This document shows positions 16,212 through 25,419 of a DNA stretch of 64,000 bases, in pieces. Each line of letters starts with the position of its first letter. The stretch's first letter is position 1. The position numbers and the translations under genes were made by a program. The stretch is from the NCBI GenBank assembly GCA_013112555.1, contig JABFGK010000002.1, positions 124,001 through 188,000 of the forward strand, read 5' to 3'. The notes beneath the pieces are model-generated. The model saw only the letters and a program-made list of their open reading frames with translations. It did not search any database and was not told where the DNA came from. Origin of the DNA: Planctomycetota bacterium (GTDB lineage: Bacteria; Planctomycetota; Phycisphaerae; Phycisphaerales; UBA5793).

Positions 16212-17807
16212 ATGGGACAATGGCATCGCAGCGGGTGGACCTGGATTGACAGTTCCCCCATCCTACTCCTCCTCTTCGTTTTCGTTGTCTTGACACTGAC
16301 AGGGTGCGCCAGTCCGCAGTGCCCCAACGAGCCGCTGGCCGGAGACCGTGATCCGGCCCACGGCTATCGCTTCGAGAATCTCGACGTCGGGGCCGGGAAC
16401 ACCGATGACGTCTTTGTCTGCCTGACGTTCTCAGGGGGCGGGACGCGTGCCGGGGCCATGGCCTATGGCGTGCTGACCGGCCTGCGCGACGCTGCGCTCC
16501 CGTTGGGGGATCAATCGGCGCGTGGTGAGTTCGAGGGGCCAGGGAGTCTGCTGGATGAAGTGGATCTGATTTCTTCGGTGTCAGGCGGGTCGTTCGTGGC
16601 GATGTACTACGCGTTGTTTCGCGACCGGACATTCGATGAGGAGTTCAAGGATGCGTTCCTGTATCGCAATATCCAGCGTGATTTGATGGTGGCCACGTTC
16701 AACCCGGCCAATCTCGTGCGTTTGCCGTTTATCGGCCTGGATCGGATCGACCTGGCCGCTGATCTGTACAGCGACACCATCTTCGAATCGCACACGTTCG
16801 GCGATCTGATCAGTTCGCCCGGGACGCGACCGTTCGTGGTGGTCAATGCCACCAACATGGCCACCGGCCGACGGTTCGAGTTCACGCAGGGTGACTTCGA
16901 CCTGCTTGGTTCGGATATGAACACGATGCCGTGCGGCTGGGCGACGGCTGCCTCCTCAGCCTTCCCGTTTCTGCTGAGCCCGTTGCGGCTGCAGTACCAC
17001 GCCGGGGCCGCTGCCGATACCGCCATCATGGACATCCTGAATGATCCGAGCGCTGATGAGCGAAGACGAAGGCGGTATCACTGGGCTCGCATGATCGCGC
17101 GTTCTCCGGAGGCACCGGCGTCGAGCACGGATGAGGGTGAGGCGCCTCTGGGTGCGTGGCAGGCGCATGAACTTGATTCGGAGCAGCACCGGTTTCTGTA
17201 TCTGCTCGATGGTGGGATCTCGGACAACCTCGGTCTTGACTATGTCATCAATGCGTATCGCAACGGGCCGATTGCACACCTCATTGACCAAGGTCGAATC
17301 AAGCGGCTCGTTGTCATCGTGGTGGATGCCGGCAATCAGTTGCCGTCGCAGATTGAAAGGGGACAGGCAGCACCGGGGCTGTTCGTCGTCGGATATAAGA
17401 CGGCCACCATCGGGATTGATAACCACACCGAAGTGCGGATTGATCTGCTGCAATCGCTGCTTCAATCGGCCCCACGGACGCGAGACCAGGTTCTTTCGTA
17501 TGCAGCCGCATTACGCGAGCATGTCCCCGAGGTGCCGGATCCCACATTGCCGGGATGGGCTCGCGTGGAGCCGTATGTCGTGCATGTTTCGTTGAATGAC
17601 GTGACGGACGAGGACCTGCGGGAGCGGTTGCTGCGGATGCCGACTCGTTTCACGCTCCCGAAGCCGGACGTCGATCTGATCATCGAGACGAGTCGCGATC
17701 TCCTGCTGCGGGACGAGGAGTTTGTTCGTCTGCTGCGCGATCTGGCGTTGGAGTCTGGGCATCCTGAATCGGGGCTGCCAGTTGCAGGCACCAACGTGGG
17801 CCGGTGA
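16212..17807 (+). CDS. Patatin-like phospholipase lipoprotein
   Basis: A 531-residue lipid hydrolase of the patatin type, predicted to be anchored as a lipoprotein. The N-terminus has a hydrophobic signal (ILLLLFVFVVLTLTGC) with a lipobox Cys. The glycine-rich oxyanion loop is SGGGTRAGAMAYG, the nucleophile Ser lies in SSVSGGSF, and the catalytic Asp lies in LDGGISDNLGL (DGG). Together these are the Ser-Asp dyad of patatins. Substrate is probably phospholipid or another acyl ester, which is inference from family. No partner gene is evident; its 3' end overlaps the tail of a convergent small membrane-protein gene. Confidence 0.9.
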   Translation: MGQWHRSGWTWIDSSPILLLLFVFVVLTLTGCASPQCPNEPLAGDRDPAHGYRFENLDVGAGNTDDVFVCLTFSGGGTRAGAMAYGVLTGLRDAALPLGDQSARGEFEGPGSLLDEVDLISSVSGGSFVAMYYALFRDRTFDEEFKDAFLYRNIQRDLMVATFNPANLVRLPFIGLDRIDLAADLYSDTIFESHTFGDLISSPGTRPFVVVNATNMATGRRFEFTQGDFDLLGSDMNTMPCGWATAASSAFPFLLSPLRLQYHAGAAADTAIMDILNDPSADERRRRRYHWARMIARSPEAPASSTDEGEAPLGAWQAHELDSEQHRFLYLLDGGISDNLGLDYVINAYRNGPIAHLIDQGRIKRLVVIVVDAGNQLPSQIERGQAAPGLFVVGYKTATIGIDNHTEVRIDLLQSLLQSAPRTRDQVLSYAAALREHVPEVPDPTLPGWARVEPYVVHVSLNDVTDEDLRERLLRMPTRFTLPKPDVDLIIETSRDLLLRDEEFVRLLRDLALESGHPESGLPVAGTNVGR

Positions 17808-18168
17808 TGCATCGCCCGTTGGCAAGGCGGGCAGTGGCCGGGAGAATCCTGCCGCCCGGCTTCACCAATCGAATGTCTTCCCAGGGGATGCTGACCGGTG
17901 CGGTCCCAAACCAGCGCATCAGGATGATCGGGGTGAGGTGCAGGTATTGATCGTCAACAGCCACATGAATGGCCATCGCCATGTTGATGTAGTTCACGTA
18001 AAACGACTGATGCCGTCGGTACACCGCATCGGCAGCGGGCTGCTGCCGGGGGTATGCCGACATTGCCGTATCCCAGAGCCGTTTGACCAGATAGCGAACT
18101 CCGAACACCGCAAGAAGCGTGGAGCCGATAACGACGATGAGCGGGACCATGGACGAGTTTGATGGCAT
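17680..18168 (-). CDS. Small single-pass membrane protein of unknown function
   Basis: A 162-residue product with one N-terminal membrane helix (VPLIVVIGSTLLAVFGVRYLV), a conserved-looking soluble part (YPRQQPAADAVYRRHQSFYVNYINMAM and PVSIPWEDIRLVKPGG) and a weakly structured tail. The IPWEDI phrase resembles a strand of membrane PH-like domains, but I cannot name the family. The ATG at 18166-18168 is chosen because it begins just before the helix; the frame is open further upstream without coding character. Its last about 40 codons overlap the 3' end of the patatin gene on the other strand, which is unusual and may mean the true tail differs. Confidence 0.55.
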   Translation of the reverse strand: MPSNSSMVPLIVVIGSTLLAVFGVRYLVKRLWDTAMSAYPRQQPAADAVYRRHQSFYVNYINMAMAIHVAVDDQYLHLTPIILMRWFGTAPVSIPWEDIRLVKPGGRILPATARLANGRCITGPRWCLQLAAPIQDAQTPTPDRAADEQTPRPAAGDRDSSR

Positions 18169-18315
18169 CAGCGGTATCCCGTCAGGTGTGGCGTATTCTA
18201 CGCACACGCTCCGCACGACACTACACATATGTGACCGCATACACTGCAATGAGCCATCGGACCGGCCGGCATCCGACCGATGCTGCACATCCAAGACTGC
18301 TTCAGGAGGCTTCCC

Positions 18316-20893
18316 GTGACGTGTCATTCATATCCGCACCCATTCGCTCGCCGCTGCACGACCGCACGCCGAATCAGCATTGTTTCGCTGCTGATGTTCC
18401 TGGTGCTCGCAGCCATTCCAATTCAGGCGCAGGACTCGGGGCCGATTCTGCTGCGCGAGGCGTTCGTGATCGGCGGCGTGGGCCAGTACGGCCGTCGGCC
18501 GATTCACGTCGATGCGATTGAAAAGCTCATTGTGGCCGGCACCTGGGAGGGACCCGAGGCTGAGGGCGATGTGGTCGTGCTGCCGGACGGGACGGAGCAG
18601 GCATGGCAACACGTCACTGCCAACGAGGGCGGATGGATTCAACATGATGCACTCCGCGGCGGCTATGCCTACTGCACGGTGGTGCTGGACGAACCGCGCA
18701 TTATGCTGCTTCACGCACAGGGGAACAGTTCGGTCTATGTCAACGGTCGCTTGCGCGCAGGCGATCCGTATCGAACCGGCTTTGTACGATTGCCGGTCTC
18801 GCTGCAGGCCGGCCGAAACGAGTTCCTGTTCGTCTGCGGGCGGGGCCAGGTGCGGGCTGAGCTGACCGACGCAGCAGGCGACGTTTTCTTCAATCCGGGG
18901 GACCGCACCCTGCCTTCACTGTTACACGATGAACCCGGGCCGGTTTGCGGCGGGCTGCTCGTGTGCAATGCATCAGCCGCAGCCCAGACTGAGTTGCTTC
19001 TGCGCACGTCGGGGGGGCCCGGTCTTCCCACCTATGACACACTCGTCCCGCGCATTGAGCCGTTCACGGTGCGCAAGGTTGCCTTCTGGACCGGCGGCCT
19101 GATCCCGGACGATGTCACACGATGTAATATAACCGTCTCCCTGATTCGCCGTCAGATCGGGCAGCACGATGTGATTCTGGATACCACTGACGTATCGCTT
19201 GATGTGACGAGTGCCCGCAGCCGGCATCGCCGAACGTTTGTCAGTGATATTGACGGGTCCGTCCAGTACTATGCGGTGACGCCGGGACAGGGGCAGTTGT
19301 TTGGACCGCAGGCTTCTTCGCCGGGGCTGATCATGACACTGCACGGGGCCGGGGTGCAGGCCTCGGGACAGGCAGCGGTGTACGGCTCCAAGCCGTGGGG
19401 CGCATGTGGTGGCACCGACGAATCGCCGCCCCTTCGGCTTTGACTGGGAGGACTGGGGTCGGCTCGACTTCCAGGAGGTGTTTGCCCGGGCCGTGAAGCG
19501 GTACGACCCCGATCCTGCACGTCTCTACCTGACAGGACATTCAATGGGTGGGCATGGGACGTGGCAGATCGGCGCCACCCTTCCCGATGCGTTTGCTGCC
19601 ATCGGCCCCAGTGCCGGCTGGACGAGTTTCTGGTCATATGTCGGGGCGGCCGAGTTTGATGACAGCGGCGACTTAACAATCCCATCGATCCTCATGCGGG
19701 CCGTCCGACAGAGCGATACGCTCGCGCTGGCACGAAACTATCTGCACTACGGGATCTATATTCTGCACGGGGAGAAGGACGATAACGTCCCGGCCACTGA
19801 GGCGCATGCGATGGTTGAGCACTTGTCCGATTACCATCCCGACTTCATGTATCACGAAGAGCCGGGGGCAGGGCACTGGTGGGGCAACCGCTGCTGCGAT
19901 TGGCCGCCGATGATGGAGTTCTTTGAGCAGCGTGCTCGGCCGGCCGACGCCGAGTCGATGCACGTTGAGTTTGTGACGGTGAATCCGGCATCTTCAAGTG
20001 CCTCACGGTGGTGCACGATCAACTCGCAACTGCAACCCCTGCAGCCGAGCCGGGTCGTGGCAGACTACTTGCCGTCCTCTCTGCAATATAACATCGTCAC
20101 CGAGAATATTGCGACGATGGCCATTGATGCGATCCATCCCGAGGCAGGGCGGTCGTTTGAGGTCGTCCTGGATGGCCAGGCACCGATGACGATCGAGGCA
20201 GTGAGTGGGTCTGCCACTCGACTCTGGTTTGAGCGCGATCGGGACTCTCATGTGTGGTCGCTTCTTGATCAGCAGCCCCCACTCACTCACAAGGGCGCCC
20301 ATCGGGCGGGTCAGTTCAAGGCAGCGTTTCGGAATCACATGGTGTTCGTGTATGGGACGAATGGCACTTTCGACGAGAACGACTGGGCGCGCGAGAAGGC
20401 CCGCTACGATGCTGAGACGTTCTGGTATCGCGGCAACGGCTCGGTCGACGTCATTCCGGATCACGAGTTTGATGCGAAACGCTATGCGAACCGGAATGTG
20501 ATCCTGTACGGCCACGCTGACATGAATGCTGCGTGGGAATCGTTGCTGGCCGAGAGTCCGGTGCAGGCGAAGCGAGGCCGGTTGACGGTCGGCCAGCAGG
20601 TCATCGACAATCGGGACGATCTGCTGTGTCTGTTCATTCGGCCTCGGCCCGACAGCAATACGGCCAGCGTAGGTGTAATCTGCGGGACGGGCGTTTCGGG
20701 GATGCGGCTGGCCGACCGGTTGCCGTATTTCGTCTCCGGGATCGGGTACCCCGACTGCCTGGTGATGTCTCCCGATGTATTGCAACAGGGCGCGGACGCG
20801 ATCCTGGTGGCCGGTTTCTTCGGTAACGATTGGTCCGTCGGCAACGGTGAGTTTGCCTGGAACCGGGAGTTGCTGCCGCCGGTGTCGCAGTGA
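18316..20893 (+). CDS. Secreted alpha/beta-hydrolase (esterase-like), frame broken at about 19397-19400
   Basis: Two adjacent frames together encode one exported hydrolase of about 858 residues. The first part starts at GTG 18316 behind an AGGAGG site (18304-18309) and has a signal sequence (ISIVSLLMFLVLAAIPIQAQ), a beta-rich region, and then the oxyanion segment GLIMTLHGAG. The second frame continues as VVAPTNRRPFGFDWEDWG, followed by the nucleophile elbow LTGHSMGGHGTW, with the acid and base plausibly in HGEKDDNVP and GAGHWWGN. The frame changes by +1 inside TGGGGCG near 19397-19400; removing one G gives a continuous PWAHVVAPTN. This is more likely a homopolymer error than decay, since the downstream part is intact. 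Substrate is unknown; prolyl-oligopeptidase-like esterases are the nearest relatives. Confidence 0.82.
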
Positions 20894-20948
20894 TTCGAGA
20901 GTCGTCAGCCGTTCATTGGTATGCAACGACAGCCGCCGTATGAATCGA

Positions 20949-20984
20949 CACGACCCCCGGCTCGTTTCTGAACCGAGGGCCGTG
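20949..20984 (-). terminator. Candidate hairpin between convergent genes
   Basis: CACGACCCCCGGCTCG (20949-20964) can pair imperfectly with CGAGGGCCGTG (20974-20984). It lies between the ends of two genes that face each other and may end transcripts from either side. No good T-run follows, so the call is weak. Confidence 0.35.
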
Positions 20985-21026
20985 CCTTATGTCACACATC
21001 AATCAATATGTGGAAACGAGGCTCTG

Positions 21027-23075
21027 TTACGGAGTTGCTGCCACGCCGCTGGTCAGACACGACGACACGTCAAGTGCCTGAATCAGGACCCGGCCCCCAC
21101 AGGCGGCACCGGGCACGGGGCCGACAATCTGCGCGACTCCGCCGGCATCTGCACGGACAGTCTGAATCAAGGCAGCGCTTGCATCCAGGCCGAGCAGTGT
21201 CCCGGCACAGACAAAGCCGCCGGGGATGGTGACCGATCCGGTGCCGAATGCGCGTACAAAGGCGACCACGCCGTCGGGGGTGGCTCGGGAAGCGGTGGCC
21301 GTCATCTGACCGGGACAATCGCCGGACAACTCAAGGTCGAGTGACGGGACGAGGCGCATGACGACGCCCGTATCGCCGAACGGGATGGCAGTCGTATTTG
21401 CCAACACATACATTTCACCGTCATTGTCCTGCCCGAGGCCGAGCAGGAACATGCCGATGGTATCCTGACCGCCCACATTGACCGATTTGATAGCGTTTGT
21501 GTCGGTCAGATAGAACAGCCGGCCGTCATTATCGAAAGTCGGCCCGAACTCACCGAAGACATAGCGTCCTTGCATGGCCGGCAAGGCCGTGCCACGGTAG
21601 ACGAAGCCACCGATGACGCTGATTCCCTCATTATGATCATACTGAGCAATCGGGTCTACCAGATTCGGCGGCGAATCGAGGGGGCGATCCGTGACATACC
21701 CGGAGAGGTGACCGTTGGGCACGAACCAGAATGACCCCTCTTTGTAACTCCAGCCATAGTTCCCGCCGGACGTGATGATGTTGACTTCCTCAATGTGATT
21801 CTGGCCAACGTCGGCTGCCAGCAGTGTGCCGGACACTGAATCAAAGGAAAAGCGAAACGGATTGCGGAGCCCGTAGGCGAAGATCTCATCAAGCCCGTTA
21901 CGGCCATTGAACGGATTATCAGCAGGAATGCCGTAGTTGCCGTTGACGGAGTTGCGCCCAAGCGGGTCAACGCGGAGCATCTTGCCGAGTGCCGAGTCGA
22001 GGTTCTGGCCGTTCCCGCGACACCCATGCCCGAACATCGGGCCGTCTACGAACTCCTGACCGTCCTGATCATCAGCGCCGCCGCCGTCCCCGACGGAGAT
22101 ATACAGCAGGCCATCCGGGCCGAAGTTCAAGCAGCCGCCATTGTGATTGAATTGCGGTTCATCGATTCGGAACAGTTCACGGGCACTGCTCGGGTCAACC
22201 GTCGAGTCCGGGTCGCTCGGGTTGAGTACGGTCCATTCCAGAATGACGGACTGGTGATTGGCCACCTGCTCCGGCGGGATGGTTGAAAAGTCGGCGACGC
22301 GATCGGCCGGTTCAGAGGTGTAGGTGTAGAGCAGGCCGTTGTTTTGATAATCGGGGTGGAAAGCAAGCCCGAGAAGCCCTCGTTCATCAAATGTATCCTG
22401 GCCGAAAGCGCCGAGTGAGACGAGGCGACCTGAAACATCAAGGAAGATGCTGCGAGTGCCATCTGCCGTGTTTATCGCCCAGACGATGCCGGGCTGGTCA
22501 ACGACAAACAGACGCGCATCGCCCGGGGCGCCGGTGGCCCAATTGGGGGCGGTGAGTCCGGATGCAAGAGTCTCCAGCCGGGCATCGATCCCGCCGACTT
22601 CAATCGGCTCAGGAATCGGGTCACTGAGGATCGCCGGCATGACTTGCCCGCGAATTTCCCCGCCGGGGAAGGAACTGGTATGAACATTGACATACCACAG
22701 GCCAGCCAGAATGTCAGCGGCCTGCTGTGAGGAGACCGTTTGCTGCCCGTCGATCGGGCTGCCGACCGGGAGGGTGATCTGCACGCCGCCGCTCTCGCAA
22801 TAGGCTGCCGGCCCGTGGAAGTGAGCAGCGCTCTGCGTACCAAGCAGATCGGCAAACTCCAAATGCCAGGTAAGCAGCAGGGTGTCCGTATCGAGTGTTG
22901 CGGTGCCGGTCCCCGTTGCGGGTGTGTCGGAGATTGGGGTCTCCTGCATGCCATCGAGCGTCATGCTCAAACTGACTTCTTCTGCCAGTGCCGGCAAAGC
23001 AGCCGTGAGGACCACAGCCAAACCGGTCGTCGTTGTGACTGCACGCCATCTCTGTTGTGATCTCATCTGTTTCAT
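21027..23075 (-). CDS. Secreted CHRD-domain / PQQ-type glucose-sorbosone dehydrogenase
   Basis: A 682-residue exported protein. A signal peptide (GLAVVLTAALPALAEE) is followed by a CHRD domain (SMTLDGMQETPISDTPATGTG..., AAHFHGPAAYC, WYVNVHTSSFPGGEIRGQV). A six-bladed sugar-dehydrogenase-type propeller comes next, with DQPGIVWAINTADG, ERGLLGLAFHPDYQNNGLLY, FNHNGGCLNFGPDGLLYISVGDGGG, AYGLRNPFRFSFD and ADVGQNHIEEVN. These loops bind PQQ and calcium in soluble glucose dehydrogenases. The last 100 residues form a separate Cys-containing module. The ATG at 23073-23075 follows GAGGAAGG. The true substrate cannot be told from sequence. Confidence 0.88.
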   Translation of the reverse strand: MKQMRSQQRWRAVTTTTGLAVVLTAALPALAEEVSLSMTLDGMQETPISDTPATGTGTATLDTDTLLLTWHLEFADLLGTQSAAHFHGPAAYCESGGVQITLPVGSPIDGQQTVSSQQAADILAGLWYVNVHTSSFPGGEIRGQVMPAILSDPIPEPIEVGGIDARLETLASGLTAPNWATGAPGDARLFVVDQPGIVWAINTADGTRSIFLDVSGRLVSLGAFGQDTFDERGLLGLAFHPDYQNNGLLYTYTSEPADRVADFSTIPPEQVANHQSVILEWTVLNPSDPDSTVDPSSARELFRIDEPQFNHNGGCLNFGPDGLLYISVGDGGGADDQDGQEFVDGPMFGHGCRGNGQNLDSALGKMLRVDPLGRNSVNGNYGIPADNPFNGRNGLDEIFAYGLRNPFRFSFDSVSGTLLAADVGQNHIEEVNIITSGGNYGWSYKEGSFWFVPNGHLSGYVTDRPLDSPPNLVDPIAQYDHNEGISVIGGFVYRGTALPAMQGRYVFGEFGPTFDNDGRLFYLTDTNAIKSVNVGGQDTIGMFLLGLGQDNDGEMYVLANTTAIPFGDTGVVMRLVPSLDLELSGDCPGQMTATASRATPDGVVAFVRAFGTGSVTIPGGFVCAGTLLGLDASAALIQTVRADAGGVAQIVGPVPGAACGGRVLIQALDVSSCLTSGVAATP

Positions 23076-23236
23076 CCTTCCTCTTTTCTGGAGGGCCGAC
23101 CCACTGATGAGTCGGCGCGCCACTGCCTGGAGCGCCCTCAACCCACACCCCGATGAGAACAGGGATGCGGGAGCCGAGATGAGGATGCTGATGAGTACCC
23201 GTCGCATTGTGCTCCCCGACCGCCGAAATGCAAAAA

Positions 23237-23268
23237 GCCCCGAGCCGGACTGATAAGCCCGGCTCGGG
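23237..23268 (-). terminator. Rho-independent terminator of the small exported-protein gene
   Basis: On the minus strand the transcript forms a stem from CCCGAGCCGGG (complement of 23258-23268) and CCGGCTCGGGGC (complement of 23237-23248) around a 9-base loop, followed directly by TTTTT (complement of 23232-23236). It starts about 27 bases after the TAA at 23295-23297. Confidence 0.88.
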
Positions 23269-23294
23269 TGAAGGAGAGAACCGTCGGACGCTTG

Positions 23295-23711
23295 TTATTG
23301 CGTCTGCACGAAGTCGGCTTCGATGCCGGCGTTGCCGCGGAAGACGCGGATCGTGTCACCGGTCTCGATGCGCGGGCCGGTCGGGCGACCGTCCGGGCCG
23401 GGGATCTGCCCAAACTTGTCAAGACGCAGGACTGCACGGCCAAAGCCATCGGTCGTCATGGAGCCGATCACCAAGCCATTGATGGCAACGGACACCTTAA
23501 CACCGGGAGGGGCGTTATTCAGTTCGACCTCGAGGGTCTGGTCAACCAGACCATTGTCCGGTGATTCCTTGTACTTCGCCTTGAGCACGGTCCCGTTCTG
23601 GTTCGCGTTCGCTTCCCAGATGCTATCCTGATCACCGGCCAGGGCCTTGGTCGAACTCAGTGCGAAGATGGCAACCATGAGCGTCAATACGTAAGTCGTG
23701 AACTTCTTCAT
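23295..23711 (-). CDS. Small exported protein of unknown function
   Basis: A 137-residue product with a clear signal peptide (KKFTTYVLTLMVAIFALSSTKALAGD) and a compact beta-rich domain (NGTVLKAKYKESPDNGL, EVELNNAPPGVKVSVAINGL, GRAVLRLDKFGQIPG, GDTIRVFRG). The ATG at 23709-23711 has an AGGAG site about nine bases upstream. I do not recognise the family. It is a monocistronic gene with its own terminator, upstream of the CHRD/dehydrogenase gene on the same strand. The single strong ribosome site and terminator suggest a well-expressed periplasmic or secreted protein. Confidence 0.75.
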   Translation of the reverse strand: MKKFTTYVLTLMVAIFALSSTKALAGDQDSIWEANANQNGTVLKAKYKESPDNGLVDQTLEVELNNAPPGVKVSVAINGLVIGSMTTDGFGRAVLRLDKFGQIPGPDGRPTGPRIETGDTIRVFRGNAGIEADFVQTQ

Positions 23712-24470
23712 TTCAGTCTCCTGATCTCTTTGTCTCGTAAGGTTTCTGTTTCTGTCTGTCTTTTCTGAAGTACGTTTCGTCAGTGTGTTTGGGATGCTTG
23801 ACGTTGCATCCCGCTGCAGCCGAGTGGGTACTTGCAACGCCCGTGCCACACGCCGCAGCGCGCCGTGAAACTTCTGCCACACACCGAGAGCGCAACTGCC
23901 AAATACAACGGGAAAGCCCGAGAAAAACAGTGTTTGCAGATTTGTGTGTTTTTCATCTGAGCATCATCCGGGCCGGCGCACGCACGGCAACCGGACTTAG
24001 TTTCACTGCACAGACTGAGACATGTGGTGTAACGTTTAGCCAGGCTTGATGCACAGCCGCTTCACGCTCATCGCACGACGCAGTGATGACCTGCACACGA
24101 AGACGAGCGAGCCGACGGCTCATGACGACCTCTACACGATTTGGGTCGGCAACCTGATAGATGGATATTCAGATCGTATTAGATAAGACTAAAAAACTGA
24201 AAAAAAGAGGATTTAGCGATTGCCCTATGCAGGGAGTTGCTGGTATTAATAGAGAACGTGGTTCGTGTGCCGATTCGAGGCGGTATAGAGCACGAGCGAT
24301 TCGGTGAAATGCGGGACTCTGAGAAAGCGAGCAGTTCACCGGTCAAGGCTACCTGCGAGTCTGATTCAGAATGTGCGCAGGAGTCAATCAGTGGTATGAC
24401 ATCTACTGGTTCGCTGACACATGCCGGCAGTGCATTCGTGGCGGAATATGCCCGGCAAAGGAGAGAAGTC
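23712..24470. other. Long divergent spacer, no gene seen
   Basis: About 760 bases between the small exported-protein gene (minus) and the pseudopilin gene (plus). Open frames here lack coding character. It includes an A-rich stretch at about 24180-24215 that stands out from the GC-rich surroundings and could be part of a promoter region. No tRNA or repeat was found. Confidence 0.55.
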
Positions 24471-25280
24471 GTGAACGTGGCAAGATCAGAAGCAACGCCC
24501 GGTCCTCGACGGTGGCCTGTCAGGCCACACGCATCCCGGGGCTTTACCCTCCTTGAATTACTCATCTCCATATCCGTTATCTTCATGCTGTTGGCGCTGG
24601 CAATGCCCGGCTACTTCGGCGTGCGGACCCGATCGCACAAGTTCAAGTGCCAAATGAATCTGCGAAGCGTCGCCTTTGACCTGTCCGTGTTTGCTGATCC
24701 GACGCTGCATGGCGGTCGTGGCGATGACGATATGGACTCGTCACTGAGACGTGATGAGTTCTGGCTGGAGACGTTTCAGGAATCACAGTACCGGATGGAC
24801 GAGTTCTGGGATCGCAGCAACGATCGCTACGAGGGAACGACCGGCGACCTCGGTGTCATGGCATGCCCGGATGTGAAGGGGCGGGTTGTCATCAACTCGA
24901 ATACCCCATGCCGAGGTGGGGCGATGCAGCCGTCGGAATCTGTGTCATATGCCTTCAATCTGCGGCTCGATTACCCGGACAAGATGGTCGGCGGTCACCG
25001 CGTCCCACGACACACGCCGCTATCGGAGCGGATGCTGTCGGAGCCGGGGCTGATCCCATTGCTGTGGGATGCTGATGGCACGGTCGCCAAACAGAATGAC
25101 GTCACCCCCCACTATTCGGCCCCAGGTCTGGATGAGAACTCGCCGTACAGCGACAATCGAGTCTGGTTCCCTGGATTCCGCCACGGCGGCCGCATGCAGG
25201 TCGCATTTGTCAGCGGAGAGGTTCTGTGCACGACCAAGCCACTGGCCCATGAGACATGGCGGTGGGACTACACCCCGTGA
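24471..25280 (+). CDS. Type IV pseudopilin-like protein with prepilin cleavage motif
   Basis: A 269-residue secreted or pilus-associated protein. It has the prepilin peptidase site RG|FTLLELLIS followed by a hydrophobic helix (ISISVIFMLLALAMPGYFG). The C-terminal part ends FRHGGRMQVAFVSGEV, which resembles the H-x9-DG type motif of planctomycete pseudopilins. GTG at 24471 is chosen because AAGGAGAG lies about seven bases upstream and the helix begins about 25 residues in; the frame is open further upstream without signal. It may be processed by the platform encoded at 41.8-47.5 kb, which is inference. Confidence 0.85.
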   Translation: MNVARSEATPGPRRWPVRPHASRGFTLLELLISISVIFMLLALAMPGYFGVRTRSHKFKCQMNLRSVAFDLSVFADPTLHGGRGDDDMDSSLRRDEFWLETFQESQYRMDEFWDRSNDRYEGTTGDLGVMACPDVKGRVVINSNTPCRGGAMQPSESVSYAFNLRLDYPDKMVGGHRVPRHTPLSERMLSEPGLIPLLWDADGTVAKQNDVTPHYSAPGLDENSPYSDNRVWFPGFRHGGRMQVAFVSGEVLCTTKPLAHETWRWDYTP

Positions 25281-25419
25281 GCGATGGCCCCGATGTCGCC
25301 GAGAAGCACCGCTCCGGCTTGTCTCAGTTTCTCCCTCTATGTGCCGACACCTTGAAATCTCAGATACATCCATCCGGTAACCGGCCGTCCTTCCAGGCTG
25401 ATTTGTCCTACAGTCACGC

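Noticed and set aside
24237-24470. Upstream extension of the pseudopilin frame
   Set aside because: GTG 24471 has a good ribosome site and leaves a normal prepilin leader; the extension has no coding character.
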